From assembly GCA_027033875.1 (NCBI GenBank), contig JALVKK010000339.1, positions 1 through 6,740 of the forward strand: a stretch of DNA of 6,740 nt. The letters run 5' to 3'. A program made the translations under genes and the position numbers. Below, one piece after another: positions 1 to 4,784 of this stretch. This stretch comes from Flavobacteriales bacterium. GTDB lineage: Bacteria > Bacteroidota > Bacteroidia > Flavobacteriales > Flavobacteriaceae. Position 1 is the first letter of the stretch, and every line of letters begins with the position of its first letter. A model generated the notes under the pieces. That model did no database searches and was not told where the DNA came from. It was given only the letters and a program-made list of their open reading frames with translations.

Positions 1-70
1 CATCATCGGTTTTTCCTATAAGCAACAATTTGATTTTCAAGACAATAAATTTAACACAGTATAAATTGTA
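1..70. other. Unassigned sequence downstream of the SPOR-like gene
   Basis: These 70 AT-rich bases lie beyond the stop of the SPOR-like gene and reach the window edge. On the minus strand two consecutive ATG codons fall at 6-4 and 3-1, with AGGA 7 nt before the first (plus-strand TCCT at 14-17). That could mark the start of a further minus-strand gene running out of the window, but the two codons visible are too little to call. No hairpin with a T run is apparent after the SPOR-like gene. Confidence 0.2.
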
Positions 71-454
71 TTATTTTTTCGGATTGACAATAAAGGCATC
101 TGAATAAGACTTTCTGATTTTCAGTAAGGCTTGGTCTGCTGCCAATTTGGTTTCGTATTCACCCGCCCATACTTTAAATTCCGGTGATTCCCATTCAATG
201 ACAATATATTCGCCCGGAAATTTTAATTGAAAATCGGCTTTTACAGAGCGAGCTTTATTGATACTTTGTCCGTTATACAATTGAATATGATAGTATTTAA
301 AACTGGTTTTGGTTTTGGCATAACATTCCGCCCGTTCATCGAGCAAATGATCAACTTTATCATTAACGATAAATCTGTTGGGTCTTTTACTAATATCTTG
401 AGCTATCGTCAAGCTTGCCGTTAATATAAAACTTAAAACAAATAGATATTTCAT
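71..454 (-). CDS. Small secreted SPOR-like domain protein
   Basis: This is a 127-residue exported protein whose C-terminal part resembles a SPOR domain, the fold that binds denuded glycan strands of peptidoglycan. Residues 1-18 form a signal peptide, with likely cleavage after TIA before QD. No lipobox Cys is seen, so a soluble periplasmic location is inferred. The segment 54-123 shows the usual Bacteroidota pattern: YYHIQLYNG, an alternating strand region ending FPGEYIVIEWESPEFKVWAGEY, a helix rich in Ala/Leu/Lys, and the closing strand DAFIV. Proteins of this size consisting of little more than a SPOR domain are common in Bacteroidota and mostly unstudied; a cell-envelope role is likely but unproven. 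The start at 454 gives a proper signal peptide. The gene is separated from actF by a terminator and about 500 bp of repeats, so it is not part of the act operon. Confidence 0.75.
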   Translation of the reverse strand: MKYLFVLSFILTASLTIAQDISKRPNRFIVNDKVDHLLDERAECYAKTKTSFKYYHIQLYNGQSINKARSVKADFQLKFPGEYIVIEWESPEFKVWAGEYETKLAADQALLKIRKSYSDAFIVNPKK

Positions 455-459
455 GTCAT

Positions 460-479
460 ACTAAATTTAGTCAAAAATA
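460..479 (-). promoter_or_regulatory. Possible -7 element and 12-bp palindrome before the SPOR-like gene
   Basis: On the minus strand 479-472 reads TATTTTTG, a full match to the Bacteroidota -7 consensus TAnnTTTG, 17 nt before the start codon at 454. Between it and the gene lies a perfect 12-bp palindrome ACTAAATTTAGT (460-471), in operator position or early in the leader. No TTTG is found at the usual 19-21 bp upstream spacing, because the octamer array fills that place. In such AT-rich sequence the -7 match may be chance. Confidence 0.35.
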
Positions 480-490
480 CGAAAAATATT

Positions 491-554
491 GGTTATCTGG
501 TTATCTGGTTATCTGGTTATCTGGTTATTTGGTTATTTGGTTATTTGGTTATTT
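491..554. repeat. Octamer tandem repeat, 8 copies (GGTTATCT x4, GGTTATTT x4)
   Basis: Eight uninterrupted 8-bp units occupy 64 bases. The first four units are GGTTATCT and the last four GGTTATTT, so a single C/T difference divides the array into two homogeneous blocks. No spacers are present, so this is a simple tandem array and not CRISPR. It begins 11 bp upstream of the candidate -7 element of the SPOR-like gene. The unit length is not a multiple of three and the array is outside any gene, so variation in copy number could only act on transcription or RNA. Confidence 0.92.
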
Positions 555-560
555 GATAGT

Positions 561-593
561 CGGATAGCTTGTACCGACTATTGTCGGTATCCG
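561..593. repeat. Hairpin 1 of a CCGAC/GTCGG palindrome family
   Basis: TACCGAC (572-578) and GTCGGTA (583-589) form a perfect 7-bp stem around the loop TATT. Outside it, CGGA (561-564) can pair with TCCG (590-593) across a one-sided bulge of 7 nt (565-571). The core CCGACTATTGTCGG resembles the inner stem of the second hairpin at 636-653. No T run follows, so it is not an obvious terminator. Function unknown. Confidence 0.65.
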
Positions 594-620
594 ATGTCGG
601 GTGTTTGATGCCGAGGCTTC

Positions 621-665
621 GGTGGCTCCGATACCTCCCGACTTTAGTCGGGACACTCAGCCACC
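621..665. repeat. Hairpin 2, nested 7-bp + 7-bp inverted repeats
   Basis: The outer stem pairs GGTGGCT (621-627) with AGCCACC (659-665). Inside, after an asymmetric internal loop of 8 and 5 nt, TCCCGAC (636-642) pairs with GTCGGGA (647-653) around the loop TTTA. Both stems are perfect. Just upstream CCGA (611-614) and TCGG (619-622) form a small extra palindrome that competes for two bases of the outer stem. The inner stem shares the CCGAC...GTCGG core with the hairpin at 572-589. This may be a small non-autonomous repeat or a structured RNA segment. Confidence 0.65.
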
Positions 666-730
666 TTTAATTCTGCTTCTTTATCGTGGCACTCAGCTAC
701 CTTCTTCAGTACACTACTCCTTCGTCGTGG
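654..730. repeat. Degenerate two-copy tandem repeat (36 and 41 bp)
   Basis: Two adjacent units start with CACTCAGC(C/T)ACCTT and end with (T/C)GTGG: unit one at 654-689 and unit two at 690-730. The middles have diverged and differ by 5 bp, but both are T/C-rich with a CTGCTTCTTTATCGTGG-like tail (CTACTCCTTCGTCGTGG in unit two). The first unit supplies the right arm of the hairpin at 621-665. This looks like an old duplication of part of the same element. Confidence 0.6.
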
Positions 731-804
731 TATTTAGCAAACCAAACGTTGCTGTGCAAATCAAACCCGCTCCGGGAAAACGGGATTTTACTACATTTCA
801 TTTT

Positions 805-851
805 CCATTTTCAATTCTCAATTCTCCATTTTCAATTCTCCATTTTCAATT
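805..851. repeat. 14-bp tandem repeat CCATTTTCAATTCT, nearly three copies
   Basis: Copies lie at 805-818 and 826-839, with a third 12-bp partial copy at 840-851. A 7-bp half unit CAATTCT (819-825) repeats the tail of the first copy. On the minus strand it reads AGAATTGAAAATGG. Low-complexity repeats of this composition are, from memory, frequent between genes in Bacteroidota. No coding or regulatory role is visible. Confidence 0.85.
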
Positions 852-925
852 AATCCGTACCAGGCAGTTTGCAACTTTCCACTAGGAACCGGTACTTTCA
901 ACTAAAAGAAATAACTGTGCCAAAT

Positions 926-958
926 AAAAAAAGCCGCTCACACTGAACGGCTTTTTTT
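926..958 (-). terminator. Rho-independent terminator after actF, symmetric
   Basis: An 11-bp inverted repeat pairs 926-936 with 948-958: seven A/T pairs followed by GCCG/CGGC. After one mismatch, three more pairs (938-940 with 944-946) close a 3-nt loop. Read on the minus strand it gives a GC stem followed by a run of seven T, 15 nt past the actF stop, so it should end the act transcript. The A run on the other side makes it symmetric, so it could also stop plus-strand transcription, though no convergent gene is visible. Confidence 0.88.
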
Positions 959-973
959 AGAAAATATTTAAGA

Positions 974-2206
974 TTAGTGTGCATTGTGGTGCAACAAACT
1001 TTCTTCGATATACGGGTGATTTACCGGAATGACATGTTTACGTTTTGCCATATTTCTAAAGAATACAAACATAAAAATACCGATAAATCCTAATAAAATA
1101 CCAATTTCATACAATCCGAATACCGGGTGAATATGTTGTTCGCTCATACCTTTAAAAGTGTGAACCAGCGGTGGAAATACCGACAAATACACATCTAACG
1201 CAAAGCCACCTAACAATATAACGGCAATCGTAACCAGTACTTTCGGATTTTTTGCCAATTTATTAGGTAACAATACCAAGAAAGGTACCATAAAGTTAAT
1301 GGCGATATTCAAAGTGAATAAGAATTGTGAGAAATGGAATCGTCTCAAAAAGTAGTACTCACCTTCTTCGGGAATATTACCGTACCAAATTAACATATAT
1401 TGAAAATACCATGCGTAGGCAAATAAAATAGATCCCATAAATAAATATTTTGAGAAATCATGCCAATGCGACGAGTTCATAAACGGCAAATAAGCTTTTT
1501 TGTTTAAGAAATACACAATCAGAATGATTAAAGCCGAAGCATGAAAAAATCCAGAAATTATCTCTTTAATGCTAAATAAAGTACTGTACCAGTAGGGTTC
1601 CAAAGACATTAAATAATCAAAGCCTGCAAAGATAAAAGTCAATGCAAATCCGAATATATAAACTTTGGCGTAAAACCGGCTTTTTTCAAACCATTTCAAA
1701 GCACCGGATTTGTCAGCATCTTCTTTTTTGGATAATTTACGCAAAATTCCGACAGTTGCGAACCAAACCAAAAAGAATACCAAAGTTCTTACAATAAAGA
1801 AATTTTTATTCAGGTAAGGTGCTTTGACATCCAATATCTCTTTAAACTCGTGATATTTAGAAAAATCTTCAATATGTTCTTCCGGATTTGCCCACGGATA
1901 AACATATTTCAAACCGAAAAATACCAATGCCAGCATAAATATAAACGCCGGTGCAATATAACAAGCAATGGTTTCCGGTACCCGTTTAAAAGCGGACGAC
2001 CAGCCTGCTTCTGCAATATATTGCAAAGACATCCAAAAGGCAGCACCCAAAGCCAATAATAAAAACATATAGTTGCTATACAAAATATTTGTCCAAAATC
2101 TATGTTTATCAGCTGCGAATGCCATAACGGCGGTTATTAAGCCAATCAACATCAATACAAAGCTGATGGTTTTTAATTTTTTTGAAAATTCAAATCTTTT
2201 TTTCAT
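974..2206 (-). CDS. actF: ACIII NrfD-like membrane subunit ActF
   Basis: ActF is the second large membrane subunit of alternative complex III, a paralogue-like partner of ActC. No quinol site is established for it, and a part in proton movement has been suggested. The 410-residue protein has about ten hydrophobic segments, near 13-32, 42-64, 82-103, 136-155, 178-200, 211-234, 251-275, 293-313, 322-344 and 364-384. Family-like motifs are EAGWSSAFKRVPE (66-78), FDYLMSLEPYWYSTLF (196-211), HWHDFSKYLF (247-256), YMLIWYGNIPEE (270-281) and the C-terminal NHPYIEESLLHH. The ATG at 2206 lies 15 nt after the actE stop and is the natural start, giving a short basic N-terminus before the first helix. 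It is the last gene of the operon here: a hairpin terminator begins 15 nt after its stop. The protein looks intact. Confidence 0.94.
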   Translation of the reverse strand: MKKRFEFSKKLKTISFVLMLIGLITAVMAFAADKHRFWTNILYSNYMFLLLALGAAFWMSLQYIAEAGWSSAFKRVPETIACYIAPAFIFMLALVFFGLKYVYPWANPEEHIEDFSKYHEFKEILDVKAPYLNKNFFIVRTLVFFLVWFATVGILRKLSKKEDADKSGALKWFEKSRFYAKVYIFGFALTFIFAGFDYLMSLEPYWYSTLFSIKEIISGFFHASALIILIVYFLNKKAYLPFMNSSHWHDFSKYLFMGSILFAYAWYFQYMLIWYGNIPEEGEYYFLRRFHFSQFLFTLNIAINFMVPFLVLLPNKLAKNPKVLVTIAVILLGGFALDVYLSVFPPLVHTFKGMSEQHIHPVFGLYEIGILLGFIGIFMFVFFRNMAKRKHVIPVNHPYIEESLLHHNAH

Positions 2207-2221
2207 TGTCGTAATTTTAAA

Positions 2222-2806
2222 TTATTTTACTTTGAAATGATTCTTAATATAAAGAACAATTCGCCATCTGTCATCCGTTTTTATTTGTGATGCATGCGCT
2301 CCCATGATAGCAGATCCTTTTGTAATAACGTGAAAAATTGTACCGTCAGGATAAGCTTGGATATAGCCGGCTGTTAAATTGGCCGGAGGTATCGGATATA
2401 ATTTATTTCCGTTTTTTTCCAGTTTTGTTAAATGTCCGTCACCTTTACCTTCTTTTCCGTGACAAATGGCACAATATACATCGTATTTTGCTTTTCCACG
2501 TTCTAAATTGTCAGCTGTTGGTTTCAACGGATTTTTTAACAATGCACCGGCTTTTTCTTTCTCACTTTTCTCAAACGGATACGGCATATATTCACGGGCA
2601 ATAGTACCTTTTACCGGTTTTTGTATGGTTTTACCATCTTTAAAAAGAGGATTAGAGGAATATGATTCATAGGCTTTTGAATAATACATATCAAAATCGC
2701 CCATATAATCCCAATAGGTATTCTCTTGATGGTGATTACAAGACGACAAACCGGCCAAAATCAATATTAAAATTATATATTTTTTCATTTTGTTTCTTTT
2801 TAACAT
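2222..2806 (-). CDS. actE: ACIII monohaem cytochrome c lipoprotein ActE
   Basis: ActE is the membrane-anchored monohaem cytochrome c subunit of alternative complex III, placed on the periplasmic face to pass electrons towards the terminal oxidase. A hydrophobic leader ends in the lipobox LSSC, with lipidation expected at Cys23. The single haem site is CAICH (Cys112, Cys115, His116), and Met168 in AIMGAHASQI is the likely distal ligand. The segment GKGDG after the haem and PPANL (140-144) are usual class I cytochrome landmarks. The region 24-100 is the ActE-type extension, with MPYPFE at 74-79. Two starts are possible: the ATG at 2806, or the one at 2788 giving a leader MKKYIILILILAGLSSC. I slightly prefer 2788 because the leader is then of normal lipoprotein length and the upstream ATG abuts the palindromic element. 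Neither has a strong ribosome-binding site. actF follows after 15 nt. Confidence 0.94.
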   Translation of the reverse strand: MLKRNKMKKYIILILILAGLSSCNHHQENTYWDYMGDFDMYYSKAYESYSSNPLFKDGKTIQKPVKGTIAREYMPYPFEKSEKEKAGALLKNPLKPTADNLERGKAKYDVYCAICHGKEGKGDGHLTKLEKNGNKLYPIPPANLTAGYIQAYPDGTIFHVITKGSAIMGAHASQIKTDDRWRIVLYIKNHFKVK

Positions 2807-2808
2807 TT

Positions 2809-2842
2809 ACAATTCTACAATAATATCACCCCTACGGGGTTC
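2809..2842 (-). repeat. Compact palindromic element between actD and actE
   Basis: The 56-nt gap between actD and actE holds a perfect 5-bp inverted repeat, ACCCC (2828-2832) and GGGGT (2836-2840) around a 3-nt loop, in otherwise AT-rich sequence. On the minus strand it reads GAACCCCGTAGGGGTGATAT, followed by TTATTGTAGAATT. From memory this closely resembles a short dispersed palindrome found many times in Bacteroidota intergenic regions (CCCCGTAGGGGTGA... TTGTAGAA); I cannot verify copy number here. It has no T run after the stem, so it is not a normal terminator. It could stabilise mRNA ends or tune actE expression. The boundaries are approximate. Confidence 0.55.
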
Positions 2843-2862
2843 AATGGTATTATTTTTATTGA

Positions 2863-3366
2863 TTAAACTTCATCTATTTTTTCTGCGCCGGTGGTTTCAA
2901 AAATTTGACGCACTTTGGTTTCAACATCCGGTGTCAAATCAGCTTTGTCAATTAAAACCAGCATTTTGTCATCGTTGATACCCGGATATGCAAATTCCGG
3001 ATTCTTACCCGGATACATCTTTGTTTGAACAAAAAATGTTACAACGGTCGTTAAAACGGTTGTCAAAACCGTACCTACAAACATCAAAACAGGAAAGGTT
3101 AAACTCAAATTAGGTTTACCACCGATATTTAAAGGGTAACTGATAACAAAAGTGTAATACAATGCAGCAAAAACACTAGTTACCCCAAACAATCCGTAGA
3201 AAAATGCCAATAACGGAATATTTGATTTTACATGAAATTTTTCTAATAATTCTTCTATTACAAAAGGTGTAATAACTTCTTCGACCGGTGCGTTAGCGGC
3301 TTTCAATTGTTCTGCCGCTTGCATTAATTTTCGGTCATCATTATATACGGCTACTAGTTTACTCAT
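2863..3366 (-). CDS. actD: ACIII small membrane subunit ActD (DUF3341 family)
   Basis: ActD is a 167-residue accessory subunit of alternative complex III with no cofactor. It has a soluble N-terminal part (1-50) that begins VAVYNDD, then two membrane helices at about 51-75 and 90-113. Between them lies the IGGKP loop (81-85), which is typical of the DUF3341 family. The C-terminal soluble segment (about 116-167) contains the family-like stretch MLVLIDKAD. The two-helix hairpin is known in ACIII structures to pack against the membrane core and help hold the peripheral subunits, so the role here is structural by homology. The start codon lies inside the end of actC (shared ATGAGTAA, 3359-3366), so the two are very probably co-translated. 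The gene is followed by a 56-nt gap carrying a palindromic element, the longest spacer inside this operon segment. Confidence 0.92.
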   Translation of the reverse strand: MSKLVAVYNDDRKLMQAAEQLKAANAPVEEVITPFVIEELLEKFHVKSNIPLLAFFYGLFGVTSVFAALYYTFVISYPLNIGGKPNLSLTFPVLMFVGTVLTTVLTTVVTFFVQTKMYPGKNPEFAYPGINDDKMLVLIDKADLTPDVETKVRQIFETTGAEKIDEV

Positions 3367-4765
3367 CTTCTATAAGGTTTTTAATTTCTTGATATTGTTC
3401 TTCGGTCGGTTTAAGTTCCGTATGACGTTTGGCTTGTTGTTTCAATTCGTTCATTGCCATCATCGGGATAAATCTGATGAATAACATCACGCCTACACCA
3501 AACAAACCGATAGTTCCCAAATAAACCCATTTGTCAACAATGGTTGAAGTATAATGGAACCAATTAGCCGGCAAGAAATCTTCTGCTGCCGGCGGCACTA
3601 CAATATTGTATCGTTCCAGCCACATACCGATATTGACACCTATCGTTATCCAGAAAATCAAAGATAGATTTCGTCTGACTTTTTTTATCCAGAACAATTG
3701 CGGTAAGAATGCGTTAAAGATCAACATCAACCAATACGGAATGGCATAATGTCCTTGCAAATAATTTTGCACAAAAACATAATCTTCAAATTTATTGGCT
3801 GAGTACCAAGCGATAAACAATTCAATCAAATAAGCCGATCCCATAATCAAACTGACAAATGTAATAATACGAGCAATCGCATCGAAGTGGTCATCGGTAA
3901 CATATTCATGAAGTTTAAAAGCTTTGCGGATTAAAACCATTAGGGTAACCACCATACTAAATCCAGAGAAGATAGCTCCTACAACAAAGAAGGGCGGGAA
4001 GATGGTTTCGTGCCAACCGGGTAAGATGCCGGCTGAAAAGTCTGTTGATACGATAGAGTGAACCGCAATAACCAAGGGCATTGCCAAACCACCTAAGATA
4101 GCCAAAGCATCTTCAAATTTACGCCATTTATCCATAGAACCGACCCAACCGAAACTCATGGCATTATAAATTTTGCGTTTCATACCTTTGGAACGATCTC
4201 GTACCGTCGCAAAATCCGGTAACATACCGATATACCAGAATATAGCGGATGTAGTCAGATAGGTTAAGATAGCAAATACGTCCCATAATAAAGGTGAATT
4301 AAAGTTGACCCACAAACCGCGCGAATTGGGTCCGTAAGGAAAAATAAAGATTTCGTCCCAAGGGCGTCCTACGTGAATAGCAGGGAATATACCGGCTGAT
4401 AATACGGCAAAGACTGTCATAGCCTCTGCGGCACGGTTGATAGACGTACGCCATTTTTGACGGAATACCAATAAGAATATTGAGAAAGCTGTTCCGGCGT
4501 GACCGATACCTATCCACCATACAAAGTTGATAATTGCCCAACCCCACGGCACTTGGTTGTTATTTCCCCACATACCGATACCTTTACTTATGGTTAGCGG
4601 CACAAAATAACCCAGACCAACCGCCATCAATACAAAAAATAAGGCAAACGCAAGCCACCACCACAAAGGGGCTTTTTCTTCTTGCGATTTTAAAATATCT
4701 CGGGTAATATCTCCATAGGATTTATTCCCAAGTATTAATTCGCCTCTGACATCTTTTTTATACAT
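3359..4765 (-). CDS. actC: ACIII NrfD/PsrC-like membrane subunit ActC
   Basis: ActC is the integral membrane subunit expected to bind and oxidise menaquinol next to the [3Fe-4S] cluster of ActB. The 468-residue protein shows about ten hydrophobic segments, near 34-56, 75-101, 114-131, 158-181, 219-241, 257-281, 296-321, 343-360, 368-386 and 413-434, which is the NrfD/polysulfide-reductase membrane-subunit layout. Family-like motifs are GIGHAGT (86-92), RAAEAMTVFA (111-120), IHVGRPW (130-136) and LLWD (159-162); His131 and Asp162 are reasonable candidates for the quinol pocket, which is inference. The charged C-terminal tail (about 440-468) should be cytoplasmic. The ATG at 4765 lies 19 nt after the actB stop with no clear Shine-Dalgarno. 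The stop overlaps the actD start by 8 nt, suggesting translational coupling. Length and motifs fit full-length ActC. A PsrC/HybB-type subunit of another enzyme is excluded by the neighbours. Confidence 0.95.
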   Translation of the reverse strand: MYKKDVRGELILGNKSYGDITRDILKSQEEKAPLWWWLAFALFFVLMAVGLGYFVPLTISKGIGMWGNNNQVPWGWAIINFVWWIGIGHAGTAFSIFLLVFRQKWRTSINRAAEAMTVFAVLSAGIFPAIHVGRPWDEIFIFPYGPNSRGLWVNFNSPLLWDVFAILTYLTTSAIFWYIGMLPDFATVRDRSKGMKRKIYNAMSFGWVGSMDKWRKFEDALAILGGLAMPLVIAVHSIVSTDFSAGILPGWHETIFPPFFVVGAIFSGFSMVVTLMVLIRKAFKLHEYVTDDHFDAIARIITFVSLIMGSAYLIELFIAWYSANKFEDYVFVQNYLQGHYAIPYWLMLIFNAFLPQLFWIKKVRRNLSLIFWITIGVNIGMWLERYNIVVPPAAEDFLPANWFHYTSTIVDKWVYLGTIGLFGVGVMLFIRFIPMMAMNELKQQAKRHTELKPTEEQYQEIKNLIEDE

Positions 4766-4784
4766 AATTGAATAATTTTAGTTT

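Larger units (their letters stand above)
455..925. other. Gene-free repeat mosaic between the SPOR-like gene and the act terminator
   Basis: No credible gene lies in these 471 bases. From left to right they hold a short palindrome and possible promoter element, eight octamer repeats (491-554), a first hairpin (561-593), a second larger hairpin (621-665), a degenerate two-copy repeat (654-730), about 70 bases with no clear structure, and a 14-bp tandem repeat (805-851). There is also a weak direct repeat, ACTTTCCACTA (874-884) and ACTTTCAACTA (894-904). An open frame at 601-885 on the plus strand reads straight through hairpins and repeats into low-complexity FPFSILNSPFSILHFQL, as expected of a chance frame. 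The block looks like an accumulation site for small repeats; whether it is transcribed is unknown. Confidence 0.7.

Noticed and set aside
1..6. Start of another minus-strand gene (ATGATG with AGGA upstream)
   Set aside because: Only two codons are visible, too little to support a gene; recorded only as a remark on the 1-70 region.
491..554. CRISPR-like direct repeats
   Set aside because: Units are 8 bp and directly adjacent with no spacers, and no cas genes are nearby.
601..885. 94-residue open frame on the plus strand
   Set aside because: It runs through two inverted repeats and a 14-bp tandem repeat, giving low-complexity peptide with no domain and no plausible ribosome-binding site. Most likely a chance frame.
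2828..2840. Terminator between actD and actE
   Set aside because: The stem is only 5 bp and no T run follows on the minus strand. The genes on both sides belong to the same complex, so termination here is unlikely.
4299..4547. 82-residue minus-strand frame inside actC
   Set aside because: It is an alternative frame of the conserved ActC region containing GIGHAGT and IHVGRPW and has no recognisable features.
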